Source: Lingula anatina
Taxonomy: Eukaryota; Brachiopoda; Lingulata; Lingulida; Lingulidae
Assembly (NCBI RefSeq): GCF_001039355.2
Contig: NW_019775631.1
Span: 202,957 to 266,956 of the forward strand
DNA: 64,000 bases
Reading direction: 5' to 3'
Shown: positions 44,571 through 55,707 of the stretch, in pieces
Numbering within the stretch: position 1 is the first letter of the stretch
Layout: each line of letters opens with the position of its first letter
The notes under the pieces: model-generated
Told to the model about the DNA's origin: nothing
Seen by the model: only the letters and a program-made list of their open reading frames with translations
The model's database searches: none
Position numbers and translations under genes: made by a program

Positions 44571-46600
44571 AAATTTATTATGTTGAGTAGGGTCTTGCGT
44601 AATCAAGACCGTTTCAGGTACGCTCCATCTGTTCCACATGTATACACAGCCCGTAGCCGACGCTGTCTGTGCATACGTGTCCTTTGTTCTGTACCTTCAT
44701 GCATATTTCTCACATAGAGCATTTTTTATTGGTCGCGGGTACGACGTGTGGCGCTAGTGAAATGATCAAATGATATTAAGTGGTCTGAAGTTTTCTAGTG
44801 TGGCCTTGTATAAAAAGGAAAGCCCTATGAAGAGTTTTTGTGGCTTAATATTCTTAGGAGCGTGTTTTTCTTGAAGGTAGGGCAGTACAGCTTGTGTGTT
44901 TATTTTAAGGATATTTGTGGTTTTCTTTTCTCTTGGAATGCAATTTTTAAACCGTCTTTAGTTTTGTTTTGTTTGTTTTCATTTGGCATGCTGTTTTATG
45001 TTTTTAATAAATGTGGTAATTTGAGGATTTTTTGTTTGTTGTTTGTGTTGGTTTTATTATGGATGAAAATGGGTGGGAGGGAGGGGAGTTACTTTATAGG
45101 TACTTTAGGGTGTGACTTTTCTCAGGTTTCTTTCTGTTGACTTGCCAAATTTCTTTCTGATGCATATAATATCTTTTTTTTTTCTTTTTGTGCAATGTCA
45201 TGATTTTTCAAAACTTAATTCTGAATTATTTGAAATATGTAAGATGGTGTTTGATGTTGGTTTCACTAATTATAAAATTTTAAAAAGTTAGCTTCAAGTC
45301 TTTTTTCTGAAACAATTCTGTTTTTTAACAACTATAATATAAAAAGACAATTACATTATTATTATTATTATTATATTTTTTCCTTTTCTTCAATAATTCT
45401 ATTTTTGTTATGATGTTGTGTTTTATGAAATAATAGCAATATTTTGCATGTAAATTTTTATTGTTACATAACCTGGCATTATATAAAATTATGATGATTA
45501 AGGTTATATCATTACAACAGTAACTTCTCTGGTCGTTAAAGTCTGCTTAAAACCTTTATTATTTTTTTTTCTGAACGACAGTTATTGACAATTACTTCAT
45601 CAAAATCCAAAACAATATTATTGTTTAAAGAATTTAACAGAGAGATAACGGCAATAATTTATAGAAATAGACTTTTTTACAGAAAAATAATAATTCTAAC
45701 TGGACACTATTGTCACAGTTGTACTCAAGCAACACAGCGTCAGTTTCATAACAAACGTAAAAATGTCAAAAATAAAAATTCCAAGCTCAGTCAGGCAGTG
45801 AATTATGAAAAATCTGGTTGGTATTTCCTGGAGGTTATTGCGGGGCAGGGTGAACGCGTTCAAAACCATAAATATCTTGCTGAGCACGGTGGCTGCCAAT
45901 TTTGGTAGTTTAGACGAGTTTAATGGCGTGTTTATTTATTTTTAAAAAGAAAATACAAGCTTGAGAGAGATGTGAGTGGAGGTTTTAATTGTCGTCTCAG
46001 GCTGTTTGTCTACTTTAATTGAAAAATTAACTTTCTTTTATAAAATGGCATGGCTATGAAACCTGTTCTTACTTTGTGTTGTAATAAGCCTAGCAAGTTA
46101 ATTTTTTCATAACTTGTAATGCCTAGTTTTTAATGATACGAATATTTTTTTAAAATATTTTTTGGAAATACATGAGTTTGTTAAACAATATGGAAATATA
46201 TTCAGAAATAATTTGATAGGAATAAAAAATAAAATTAAATAATCTAGAACAATGTATTTTTAACATTTTAAAGAATTATGGACAATTTAAGTTTTTTAAA
46301 AAGATTTTTCCCTGATAATATTGGGGGTAAAACAATATGATAGCTAATTATTTTTTCTTAGATGACATTGTTATCTTGAAAAAAGGGTGTATGTCTCAAG
46401 GAAACCATATAAATGCATATAAAAGCATGTACTAAAGGAGATTTAAGGTTGAGAATTTTTCAGAGTGATTTGTGATAGGTGCTTAAAAGTTTATTGATGC
46501 ATTTTTTTTTTCAAAAATTTCCCAGGAATAGTGCACGTAAAATGAAACATTAGAGAATCTTGCTTAATATCAATTAAAAGTCCAGAACTGTGGATAATTA
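44571..46600. other. Noncoding region with a small island near 45.83-45.93 kb
   Basis: Mostly AT- and T-rich, with an (ATT)n run at 45355-45373. The part 45820-45930 (GGGCAGGGTGAACGCGTTC, GAGCACGGTGGCTGCC) is information-rich. No gene supported. Confidence 0.4.
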
Positions 46601-46602
46601 CA

Positions 46603-46770
46603 TATATAACAATAATAATAATAATCTTTATTGAGCACTAAAATGCATACACATTACATTTTACAGGCTCTCTACACTAGTCATAACAATTTAACAACAA
46701 TTATACAAATCTATACAAATACTTATGGGACGATTACTGGGAAGCAGCACAGAATAAAACTACTATTGCT
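46603..46770. repeat. Probable retroposon fragment with AAT-repeat end
   Basis: An (AAT)n run followed by CTTTATTGAGCACTAAAATG and a stretch ending GCACAGAATAAAAC. Elements ending in AAT repeats followed by CTTTATT are common short retroposon tails in animal genomes. Similar (AAT)n-TTTTATTTATT starts lie in nuclease introns at 21949 and 31175. Family not identified. Confidence 0.4.
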
Positions 46771-47499
46771 ATTGATGGGTGTGTCGTTTTTTCAAACTTT
46801 TAGTTATATAAAGATATAATGTTCTCAAACACGATTCACTTTTTGGACAGAGCAGCCACTGAATTTTTTCATGATCTGTTTTCTGCTCAGGAGGTATCAT
46901 TATGTGTGTGGTACATTATATGTATTAGGTATCATAATATATGTGATTATATTAATTTGTATCCAATACTGATTTAAATTTTCTGCATATTTATTTTAAG
47001 TAAATTTAAAGATTGGTTACGAATGACTACTGAAAACCATAGCTACGTATGTTACCAACTTATAAGTTTAGTACATGTAGAAGATGACTTCATATTGAAA
47101 TACTGTTAAAAAAAATATAATTTGCAAAGAAAATGTTAAATAAATTTTTACGCTAAAAAGATAATCTCAACAGCAACATTTTATTTTACATTAAACAATG
47201 ACTTTAATTTAAGCAATATTTGCAAACATTAACAAAATGAATTTGACATGAACCATAAAATTTACTGCACATTATAGCAAAAGGTTCTAATAATGCCAGT
47301 GAAACAAAACACCCTAAAAGTATTATCCCCTTTCTTTGGCTGCATAGAATAGAGATAAAAATGTACTTGTAACTTTTTTTTAGTGGGAACTTAAATATGC
47401 TAAGTGAAGGTGACAGTGATAATGTAAGCATAGGGTATGATAACCAAAGTTGATTAAAAATCTACTTTAGATTTTACATATTAGTGATCTTCTATAAAT
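46771..47499. other. AT-rich noncoding region
   Basis: No exon or element recognised. Confidence 0.4.
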
Positions 47500-47890
47500 T
47501 TAACCTGGCAATAACATAAAACCAGGCCCAGGTGGTTAGTTCTTTGCCACGATAACCATACCTTTTAATTTCTGCCAACACCCATGGTGTGCGTTTTTTC
47601 GATATTACGCAATATTTACAGCAAATAGTGCCCTTAGTGCAATCCAAGAGTTGTTCATCGCTGTGTGTAATCACCACTTCAATGATCTATCTGTTTATCA
47701 CAATAAAAACTTTTTATTGCAACCATTAAAACCTGCCACCACATCCCACCGTTTTCATCCATGTGTTCCTTTCAAAGTGTCTTGTGCCTGGTGAAATAGA
47801 CAATTTTGTGGGTTTAGGTTTGGGAGTTCAATGAGTGCGAACCACTTCATTCAGTGACCCCGTGACTACGACGCACCAGTGATAACACCC
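47500..47890. other. Information-rich noncoding island with C/EBP- and FOX-like sites
   Basis: Contains ATTACGCAAT, a perfect C/EBP-type palindrome match in reverse orientation (ATTGCGTAAT), followed at once by ATTTACAG and later CTGTTTATCAC, both forkhead-like words. The second half has AGTGACCCCGTGACTACGAC. No open frame with splice sites. Candidate enhancer by composition and motif density only. Confidence 0.35.
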
Positions 47891-48431
47891 TCTTCTACAA
47901 GCTTAGAGCACAAAAGTGTTTAACTAGATGTCTGTTTAACTATGGGGTTTATATAATTCTTTTTTATATGTGTGAGGAAAGACTTTTATGTGATTTTAAT
48001 GATTTGATTGAATTATTTTTATTGGAAGAATATGTAGGTTTTTTTTCCTGAATAATTTTGAAATATTTGTTATATCATAAAGGATTTCAAGATGATTGAG
48101 TATAGTACATGTATGTTTCAATAATTTTTCCGTGATGTAAAAATATTTTGAAATTCTCTCTCCCTCTTTCTTTCTTTTCTGAAATAGAAATAATGAATTG
48201 AAGAAGGCAGTCCAAATGTATTAAACAGTTGAACACCACATTTTTTTGCCTGAAAACTTTGTACAAGGCAGTATCACAACATAAAAGTATTTTGTCTTTA
48301 CAGCCCCCAGCTTGTGCATACTATATATTAATTTTTTCAATTTGGTACTCCTTAATCTTTGACACACCATAGTAGGTGTAGAGAATTTTCTCCCAAGTCG
48401 CTGAGACTGTTGTCAATATAAACCAGGATTC

Positions 48432-48545
48432 ATGCAGAGATTTATAGAAAGTAGATCAGGTAGATCATCCAGGTAATTGATCCGTGTCACAAGTCAGGGT
48501 GGCTAAGTGCTCAGCGCTGAGTTACGTCTTGGTTACTAAGATATA
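48432..48545. other. Five-member module family, unit 1
   Basis: Carries GCAGAGATTTAT, CAGGTAATTGA, AGTCAGGGTGGCTAAGTGC and the perfect palindrome CTCAGCGCTGAG (48510-48521), in the order shared by units 2-5. Confidence 0.7.
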
Positions 48546-49734
48546 CGCGGCTTGAAATGTCTTGTGTATCGTTTTAAGAAAAGGTTTGTAATTTTATGTA
48601 ATAGCAATGTTGCTAATTAAGACTTACTGGTACACGGTTTGAAAAGTCTTGTATTTTTTTTTTTTTTAAGAAATGATTACTTATTTTATACGTAATTAGA
48701 AATGCCTGTGGAATGTTATCCTGAAAATCTGTGTGAAGAAATAGGGAATTATCAATCTCTGGGATCTTCTTCTTTAATACTAATATGTTTGATTATCATC
48801 TGATTTACACTCAGGGTCTTAAATTCTTGTACTGCACAATCTCATATATCCATAATCAGCTGTTTTAACCACAGGGGAGTGAAAGGGGAGGGGGACAGGA
48901 GACTTGTTGCCAAGACTAATGTAGATGGCAGCATAGTAGTGACAAGCATGGTCATCTTCAAACCATGTCAAGTTTCGTGTGTTGGTGTAGGCTCTATCTG
49001 AGACCAGGCCTGTAATCGGCAGGGGGGGGGGTTGAATGAACTGCCCTTTTTTAGCTGGGAAAGAGTTATGCACTTTTAAAAAATTGATCTAGGCACAGGG
49101 TAAAAGGGTAAAAGGTTCACTTTTTCAGAAAAAAGACTCCCTTTGAAGTTGCTGGCTATTTGCCTGTTCACTCAGCATCTGCCCCCCTCCCCCCCTTCAT
49201 CTTGCTGTGTCTTTATTTGGTAGAGTAGAATTTTTAATACAGCTAGTATTTGAAGATCAGGAACTGCCAACTTAAAATGAGTACTAAAAATTGTCTGAGA
49301 GAGCATAAAATAAAGCTGACATCAATGCACGATGTCATGTGAGACTAGTCATTATGAGTTGGGGGTACTTTTTCAGTGAGAAGAGTAACATGACAGGGTG
49401 AATTTGTACATTTGTGCAATAGACTGTAATTTGACAGACATTTGACAGAAAAAACCACCACTGAAAATATCCGTGGGTAAATTCTGTCACGTTTTATTGC
49501 TTACTACAATGTACTCACTAGTCTGCCGTTATTTCTGACCCTGCTCTCCTCGAAATCCTGCGAAATGTTGCTTGATTTAATGCTACATCACAAGACTTTG
49601 AGCTATCTTGGGTGCGTAAGTCCCATTGTCAGTGTAAAATTTAGAGAGTCAACATAATTCTGCTGTATTAACAGTGATTTTTACTGTTTTTTTTATGAAA
49701 GAATAACAAGATAAAGAGGTATTTTGGAAGGTAG

Positions 49735-49815
49735 TCACAGTCAGGTAGTTAAAGCATCGTGAAGGGTTAGGGTTGTCAAGTGCTGAACACCGAGATACTG
49801 AACAGGAATCTGTAT
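49735..49815. other. Five-member module family, unit 2
   Basis: GTTAAAGCATCGTG, then GGGTTAGGGTTGTCAAGTGC, then a degenerate core TGAACACCGAGA. The palindrome is lost here. Confidence 0.6.
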
Positions 49816-50107
49816 TGGTTCAGTACTAAAAGTCTGTTGACAAGAACGAAAGAAGCTTCTTGTGATTTCATCAGAATGCGCCTTGGTTTAGAAGAACATT
49901 TATTTAATCTGTATATTAAAATGCTTGATTTTAATTAATAATTTTGTTATTTTTGACAGACATATTGATATTGATGTACAAATAAATCATATACTGTTTA
50001 GAAAAATAACATAAAACCAGCAACTTCTAGGAGGAGAAAACTATTCAGATATTATAAAAAAAAGTGTAGACTTAGTAATTAGCAGGAGAGTATTTATGGT
50101 TAAAAAG

Positions 50108-50222
50108 ATTAAAGCACAGTGCGATTTATGGAGGGAAATACATCTGGTTGATTACAGCGTGTCAAAGGTTTGGGTCGTTAAGTGCTCGGCGCTGAGTTGT
50201 GTCTGGCTTGTATCTTGTCAAG
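50108..50222. other. Five-member module family, unit 3
   Basis: AAAGCACAGTGCGATTTATG, TGGTTGATTACAGCG, TCAAAGGTTTGGGTCGTTAA, then GTGCTCGGCGCTGAGTTG and GTCTGGCTTG. Confidence 0.7.
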
Positions 50223-50463
50223 GCGGAGTTGTATTAATTGGATGCATCTTGCATTTTTTTTTAATTCTTGGAATTTTCTGTGTATTTGTAAGATCTTTAG
50301 ATAGTGTGTATAATTTAAAGATGCCTCAAACAGGTTGTGGATGTCTGACGTAGTAGGTGTTGTGCAATTTCATTCATTTGGAAGAAAGGGGGGTAAAAAA
50401 TCATCCCCATAGTTTATAGCTAGGTAGTGGTTTTAAGAGGAAGTCTATTAGGTTGAGATAACT

Positions 50464-50575
50464 TATAGCACAGAGAGATTTATTTAAGGAACCAGCTGGT
50501 AATTGAAGCATGGCAAAGGTTAGGGTGGTTGAGTGCTAAGTGCTGGGTTAACGTCGGCTTGCTCACTATGAATGG
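50464..50575. other. Five-member module family, unit 4
   Basis: TATAGCACAGAGAGATTTAT, CTGGTAATTGAAGCATG, GCAAAGGTTAGGGTGGTTG, AGTGCTAAGTGCTGGGTTAA and CGTCGGCTTG. Aligns with unit 3 over more than 100 bases. Confidence 0.7.
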
Positions 50576-51224
50576 GTAGGTACTAGTACTGGAGGCCCTG
50601 TTTCATAATAACTTGCTTCTTTATGATGATTTTAAGGATTTCAAAGAAATTGCAATAATTTTGAGATGTGATTGTGAAGTAAATCATGTTTGGTGATAAC
50701 AGATTTCTTTATAAAAGTTGTTTTGTATTTATTTATAAATAAGTAAATTACACACACACACACCATATAATCAAAACTATACAAATATTGAATTTGACTT
50801 TTTAAAAGCTTCAAAATATTAAGAAAAGTAAATTTCAGTGATCTGGATAAAATACCTGCTTTTACAAACACGTTTAAGAAGCTGACATTTATGATGCTTT
50901 TATTTAAATATATTGATTGCATTTATTTTAAAGAAAATTGAAAATAGTAATGCGTAAACAAAATTTTATTAAAATTTATTCATAGATGGTGATGATGTAA
51001 GGAGGTATGTATGCATAGTTGACAAGAAGAAAGCATGTGGAGCTAAGACCTTCACCATTTCTAATCATTAAAAAATTGATTAATAAAGTAACTAATGGAT
51101 GGAATAATTAATGGATCATGGAGATAATCCTATTTGAGTTAACCAAATCTTGATCTTTCTTAAATTTTTTCAAAAACTTTGTGAAATATAAATGCTTAGT
51201 GGAAGTAAAAAAACAAAGGAGTTA

Positions 51225-51330
51225 CTTATTACAGCTATTATCTCAACAGATTTAGGCGATTGGTTTGTGTCAGAGGTCAGGGTCGGGGAGTACTCTGCGC
51301 TGAGATGTAGATTGTTTATGGAGTTTGGTT
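51225..51330. other. Five-member module family, unit 5
   Basis: GGTTTGTGTCAGAGGTCAGG, GTCGGGGAGTACTCTGCGC, TGAGATGTAGATTG. Contains AGGTCA, a nuclear-receptor half-site, in the part homologous to AAGTCA/AGGTTA of the other units. Confidence 0.6.
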
Positions 51331-52195
51331 GACTTGAGAGCTCAAACATTAAATATTTCAAGTCAAGAAGGTTGTTATTATAGAATCGTTTATTGAAAAA
51401 ACTTGATTGTAAATGTGTGCAACTTTTGATTCAAAATAAGTTACTTTACAAGCTTCAGATGAGTGATTCAAAATTAAACTGATTTTTTGAAATACTAAAG
51501 AATTACAGTAACTTGATTATAGATTAACTTTGAGAGCCCTAAAAAAACACAAGTGGTATTATGGGGTTTGAGGCAGTATGCATGCTGTATCTTGCAGTAT
51601 CCCGTCTTAATATAGAAAGTATTTGTATATCTATCTCTCCTTTTCTCCATCATGATCTCTGATTTAAGGAAATTATAAATAGAAAACTATAAACGAACAA
51701 TGTGAAACTAGGGATAGAAAATGATACACAAAGATAGTCATCTTTTTCAAAGTTTTCAGAAGCCTGGAGAAATTTAGAGAAGAAACAAATTTGTTGACTT
51801 TTCTGCACCTGTTCAAGATTTCAGAATTATTTTCCAAAGCTTAAGGACATTTTGTAAAGCAACATAATGGTCAATGTTTTTTTTTTTTTTTTTTGATGCA
51901 GACTCATTTTTTAAATTGGAAGTCCAATATTTTTTCTAGATAGTCTTCTGCCTTAAATGGCCCCAGACACACTTTTTTCTTACAAACCAGAATCGTATCT
52001 GAAAATTAAAATTCTCTTTTACACCAGACTGTGATTGCAAAAAATAATAATAAATAAAAACCTACCGTCTCATCTAATGCATTCAGATGCCATGTCTACC
52101 TATACCACTGCAACATTGCATCAGACAAGAGAAGGAAAAAAGTCAGTGAATAAAGTGTTGAAAACTATTAACTGATGTCGAGATGAACTGATTGT
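51331..52195. other. AT-rich noncoding region
   Basis: T run at about 51879-51894. No exon supported. Confidence 0.4.
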
Positions 52196-52425
52196 ACATT
52201 TGATTAAATAAATGAGTGTATGGACAAATGTCACTGAATGAAGGAAGAAAGATAGAGGAAATATATGGATGACTGAATGAATGATAGATCAGACTGATGG
52301 AATGAATGGATGGATGAATGGATAGAAAATAGGCAAGAATGAATATATGAATGGGTGTGTATATGAATGAATGAAAGAGGGAAGAAGGAAAGAAAAGTAA
52401 GAATGGGTGAATAAATTTTACACAC
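52196..52425. repeat. Degenerate GAAT/GGAT tetranucleotide repeat
   Basis: About 230 bases made of ATGAATGA, GATGGATGAATGGAT and similar variants, an old decayed tetranucleotide array. Confidence 0.75.
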
Positions 52426-53082
52426 ACACAAAAATTGGTGTGTGTTTGATTGGATTAAAAAAAATTAGAAAAAAGAGATGATTAACTTCACTTGTCAGGG
52501 GAGGAAGACTCTGCAACTTCACAATATGCTGGAGAGTATTCTTGCCTGTTAATCTCCCTGTCTGGATTGGATTTAGTTGGTAGATATGTCTTAATGGTCA
52601 AGAAAAGGAAAGGGCTGCTGGTCCAGTGGGGTCAGTTGGGGTCAGTCCAAGCACTTAACTACCTCAGCTGAAATGACCTTTAGATAAGCTTGCTTTGATG
52701 AGATGGTCAAAGACCAGGTAAGCTGTTTACCCCCTAATCCACCCCCCCCACCCCCCCCCGTTTGCTATAATCAAAATATCCCTGTTTGCTCCTTAATTCT
52801 GATTTCTAAATAATTACACTAATTAGAATAAAGAAGGACTGCAGTAGTGGTTCACAGTGACGTGCAGCTGTCCTTCTGAAAGTGTTTTGTGTACTGGTGC
52901 AAATAAGGTTACACAAACTCTTTGCAAGCTGTTTGTGAAAAAAAATTGTATAAAGACAGGAAAAATCCACTTGAAAAGCTGAGCAGATTATAGCCTCTGA
53001 ACCAGAGATATTATTAATATTTTTAATATATATAATTTCATTGCTTATCATGCCTTTGGTGTAACCCCTTCCTGAAGAATAT

Positions 53083-53093
53083 TTAGTTGAGAT

Positions 53094-53125
<32 letters not shown>

Positions 53126-55706
53126 GGGGGGGGAATAAAAAACCCTCTCAAGATCATAAGACTGGTCACAGTTTGATGCCCAGAACCAGAACTCTGAGAA
53201 CGGCTGGCAGCATTTGCAGCCAGAGCATTGATCCTTGCAGCTTTCTTTGGCAATTTTTCATTAACGCCTTCAAAGATGGAGTCACGCTTGTATTAACTTG
53301 ATGAAGGGTCTTGTTTGGAAATGTCATGCTTGATTCCATAGAAGGCTTTGAGTGTAATTTCCAATGGTTTCTCGTGAGAGGGGAGAAGGCAGATACAGGC
53401 AGGCTTTGGCTTTTCATTATTGGATTTTTCTTGACAGATTTGGCGTATGTTGACAGATTGTCATTTTAGTTATCAGAAAATAGGACTTCTTAACCCACTG
53501 ATGCAAGGATTAGAAAAGTGTGCTCTCTTTAGAAAATGTAGCTGGACAAATATCCAGATATAAAATATATGAAAGAACTAGACGAAAGGAATTAATGTTT
53601 AAAGTATAAAAGAGAAATTGATTCATGATAATAAATGGATGAACAGATATACACTCTCAGTTTCTGTAATGACAGACGTCTGCATGTTGAACTTGATGCA
53701 TTAATACACAATTCTGAAGGTTTATTTTATAAAAGTCTCTTTTATGTTGTTGTTATTATTATTATTATTATTATTTTTATTTTTTTTATTTATTTTTTTT
53801 TTTAATTATTGATAACAAAAATGACAGAAAATTGCTGACATCTACCAACAATGAAAAGTCAACACTTGTACATGCTTCCCCTCTCTTTTTTCTTGTCATT
53901 AAAATCTTCGTATTTTCTCAAAACCTGTTACGCAGTACACTGGCATCTGTGTCCACCTATTTTTTTTCCACACTATGTATTAATTGTCTAATGATGGTAG
54001 GATTCAGTGATTTGATGGTGGATAAATTACATCTGATTTTGGAAATACAGCACTACATGATATGTTTTCGGAATCACATCAGTTTTTTTTTCTTTTCTGA
54101 TATAAAATAGAAGGTTTTTTTATTGATTTATGAATGAAAGATGCACAGTAAAAGATTTTCCTTACAAAAAATCTCATACTTTAGACATCTACCAGAGGTA
54201 AATGGTATTTTCTCTGACTAGCCAACCTTTGTCCATCCTTTCCTGGCACTTGCCATCCGTAACAATTTGGGGAAATTAAAAAAAAAGTAAATCCTTAATC
54301 TACATCGTTAATCCTATCCTGACACTTGTCATTCTTAACAATTTGGGAAAATTCATGAAAAAAAAAAATGAAAATCCTTAACCCACATTTAAGCAATGTT
54401 TTTTTTTTTTTTTTTTTCAAATTCTGCCATCCTTTAGAGTTCAAAGCTCAAACTAACTTGCAGATTGCGCACCATGCAAAACTTTGTCATCTGAAGGATA
54501 TAAATTTAGATGAATGTCTGGAAGATTAATTCATAGAATTAATCTAGCTATTAAAATTTGATTAAAAAGTATTACTTGTCTTCCGATATGTTGAACAAGA
54601 AGTGTTTTTTTGTGTGATTAAAATCTTATACTGTCAGTGAAGATAGGCATTAAGTCAACTGTTTGTAGCCCACTCAGTGTCTGGCTAATATAAAAAAAAA
54701 AAAATTTGATTTTTATTTTTGAAACTGCTACACATACATGTACATAGTAACAACCACGGGTCTAAAAAATTAATTTCTGAGTTTCCAAAAGTATACCACT
54801 TGCCACTGTAATTGAGCTCAAACTCATGTCTTTACAAGGCAGGACTTAAGATATCAAAAAGTGAGAAGTCTAGGATAAAAGGAAAAAAAATTGAAGTAGA
54901 AAAAAATCAACCAATTTTGATAAATCATCAGGTATTTTCACCGAATGTTGGTGCCTAGATCATGAGGGTGGTTCCCATGGCAACAATGCCTCTGTGGTCT
55001 CTTTTTCACCCAGGAGCAGAGGCTGGCGTGCCAATGACTCGAGACAAATGTGCATCGTGCTCCCTCATGCACACGAGATACCCACATCCAAACACAGGCT
55101 TGACTGAATGCGATGGTTAACATTTCACATAGAAGCCCAACGGATCATCCTGCCTCATTAATTAACTGCCCCTTGAAAAAAAAAGGTCTGATTGTAATCA
55201 ACTTTTAGGATATCCATACATCCAAGATCCTACCTTTTATCACTGTGCCCTAGAACATGTATTTCACACTTTGTGTTACAGTATTCACACTGCAAATCCC
55301 ACCGAGTTGTATATTGGCCAGGAATATGTACATTTATACACATTAATCTGTATATTGGACCCAGTGGTTTAATTTGTACATAGTGCCCCAAAATACTTTG
55401 TGCCCATGGCATGGATTCCACAAATTACTTCTTAGTATATTTGTTGATTATTTCTAATTTCAAGATATAACATCTCTTCACATGAGGTTCAAAATTCCAC
55501 AATAAATGCATTGTAAACCACACATAGAAATATAATTTCTATTTTACCACCAAAACAGCTGTTATTGCAATTATTCTAAAGTCTGTGCTGTTTGCCATCA
55601 GATCATTTGGTTTTTCATGGATGGCTATATGATTAAGAGATTATTACAAAAATCACAATTAGAAAAAAAAAAACAATAGAAGGCTTACTTTGAATGTCGG
55701 AACGGA
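53083..55706. repeat. 2.6 kb near-identical noncoding repeat, unit 1
   Basis: Begins at TTTAGTTGAGATA followed by an AG run and G run, and ends at TTGAATGTCGGAACGGA just before the n at 55707. Unit 2 (55708-58301) repeats it with scattered substitutions and small indels. Information-rich parts are at 53160-53420 and 54935-55430. No gene supported. Confidence 0.9.
54230..54395. repeat. Two-unit ~80-bp tandem repeat
   Basis: CATCCTTTCCTGGCACTTGC, then GTAACAATTTGGGGAAATTA, is repeated about 80 bases later as AATCCTATCCTGACACTTGT, then TTAACAATTTGGGAAAATTC; each unit ends in an A run and AATCCTTAA. Also present in the second 2.6 kb unit (about 56828-56990). Confidence 0.75.
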
Positions 55707-55707
55707 N

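Noticed and set aside
45585-45908. 107-codon open frame on the + strand
   Set aside because: Low-complexity, Lys/Asn/Ile-rich, no splice partners and no family resemblance. Expected by chance in AT-rich DNA.
52143-52431. Frames rich in His/Ser/Phe/Ile
   Set aside because: They arise from the degenerate GAAT/GGAT tetranucleotide repeat.
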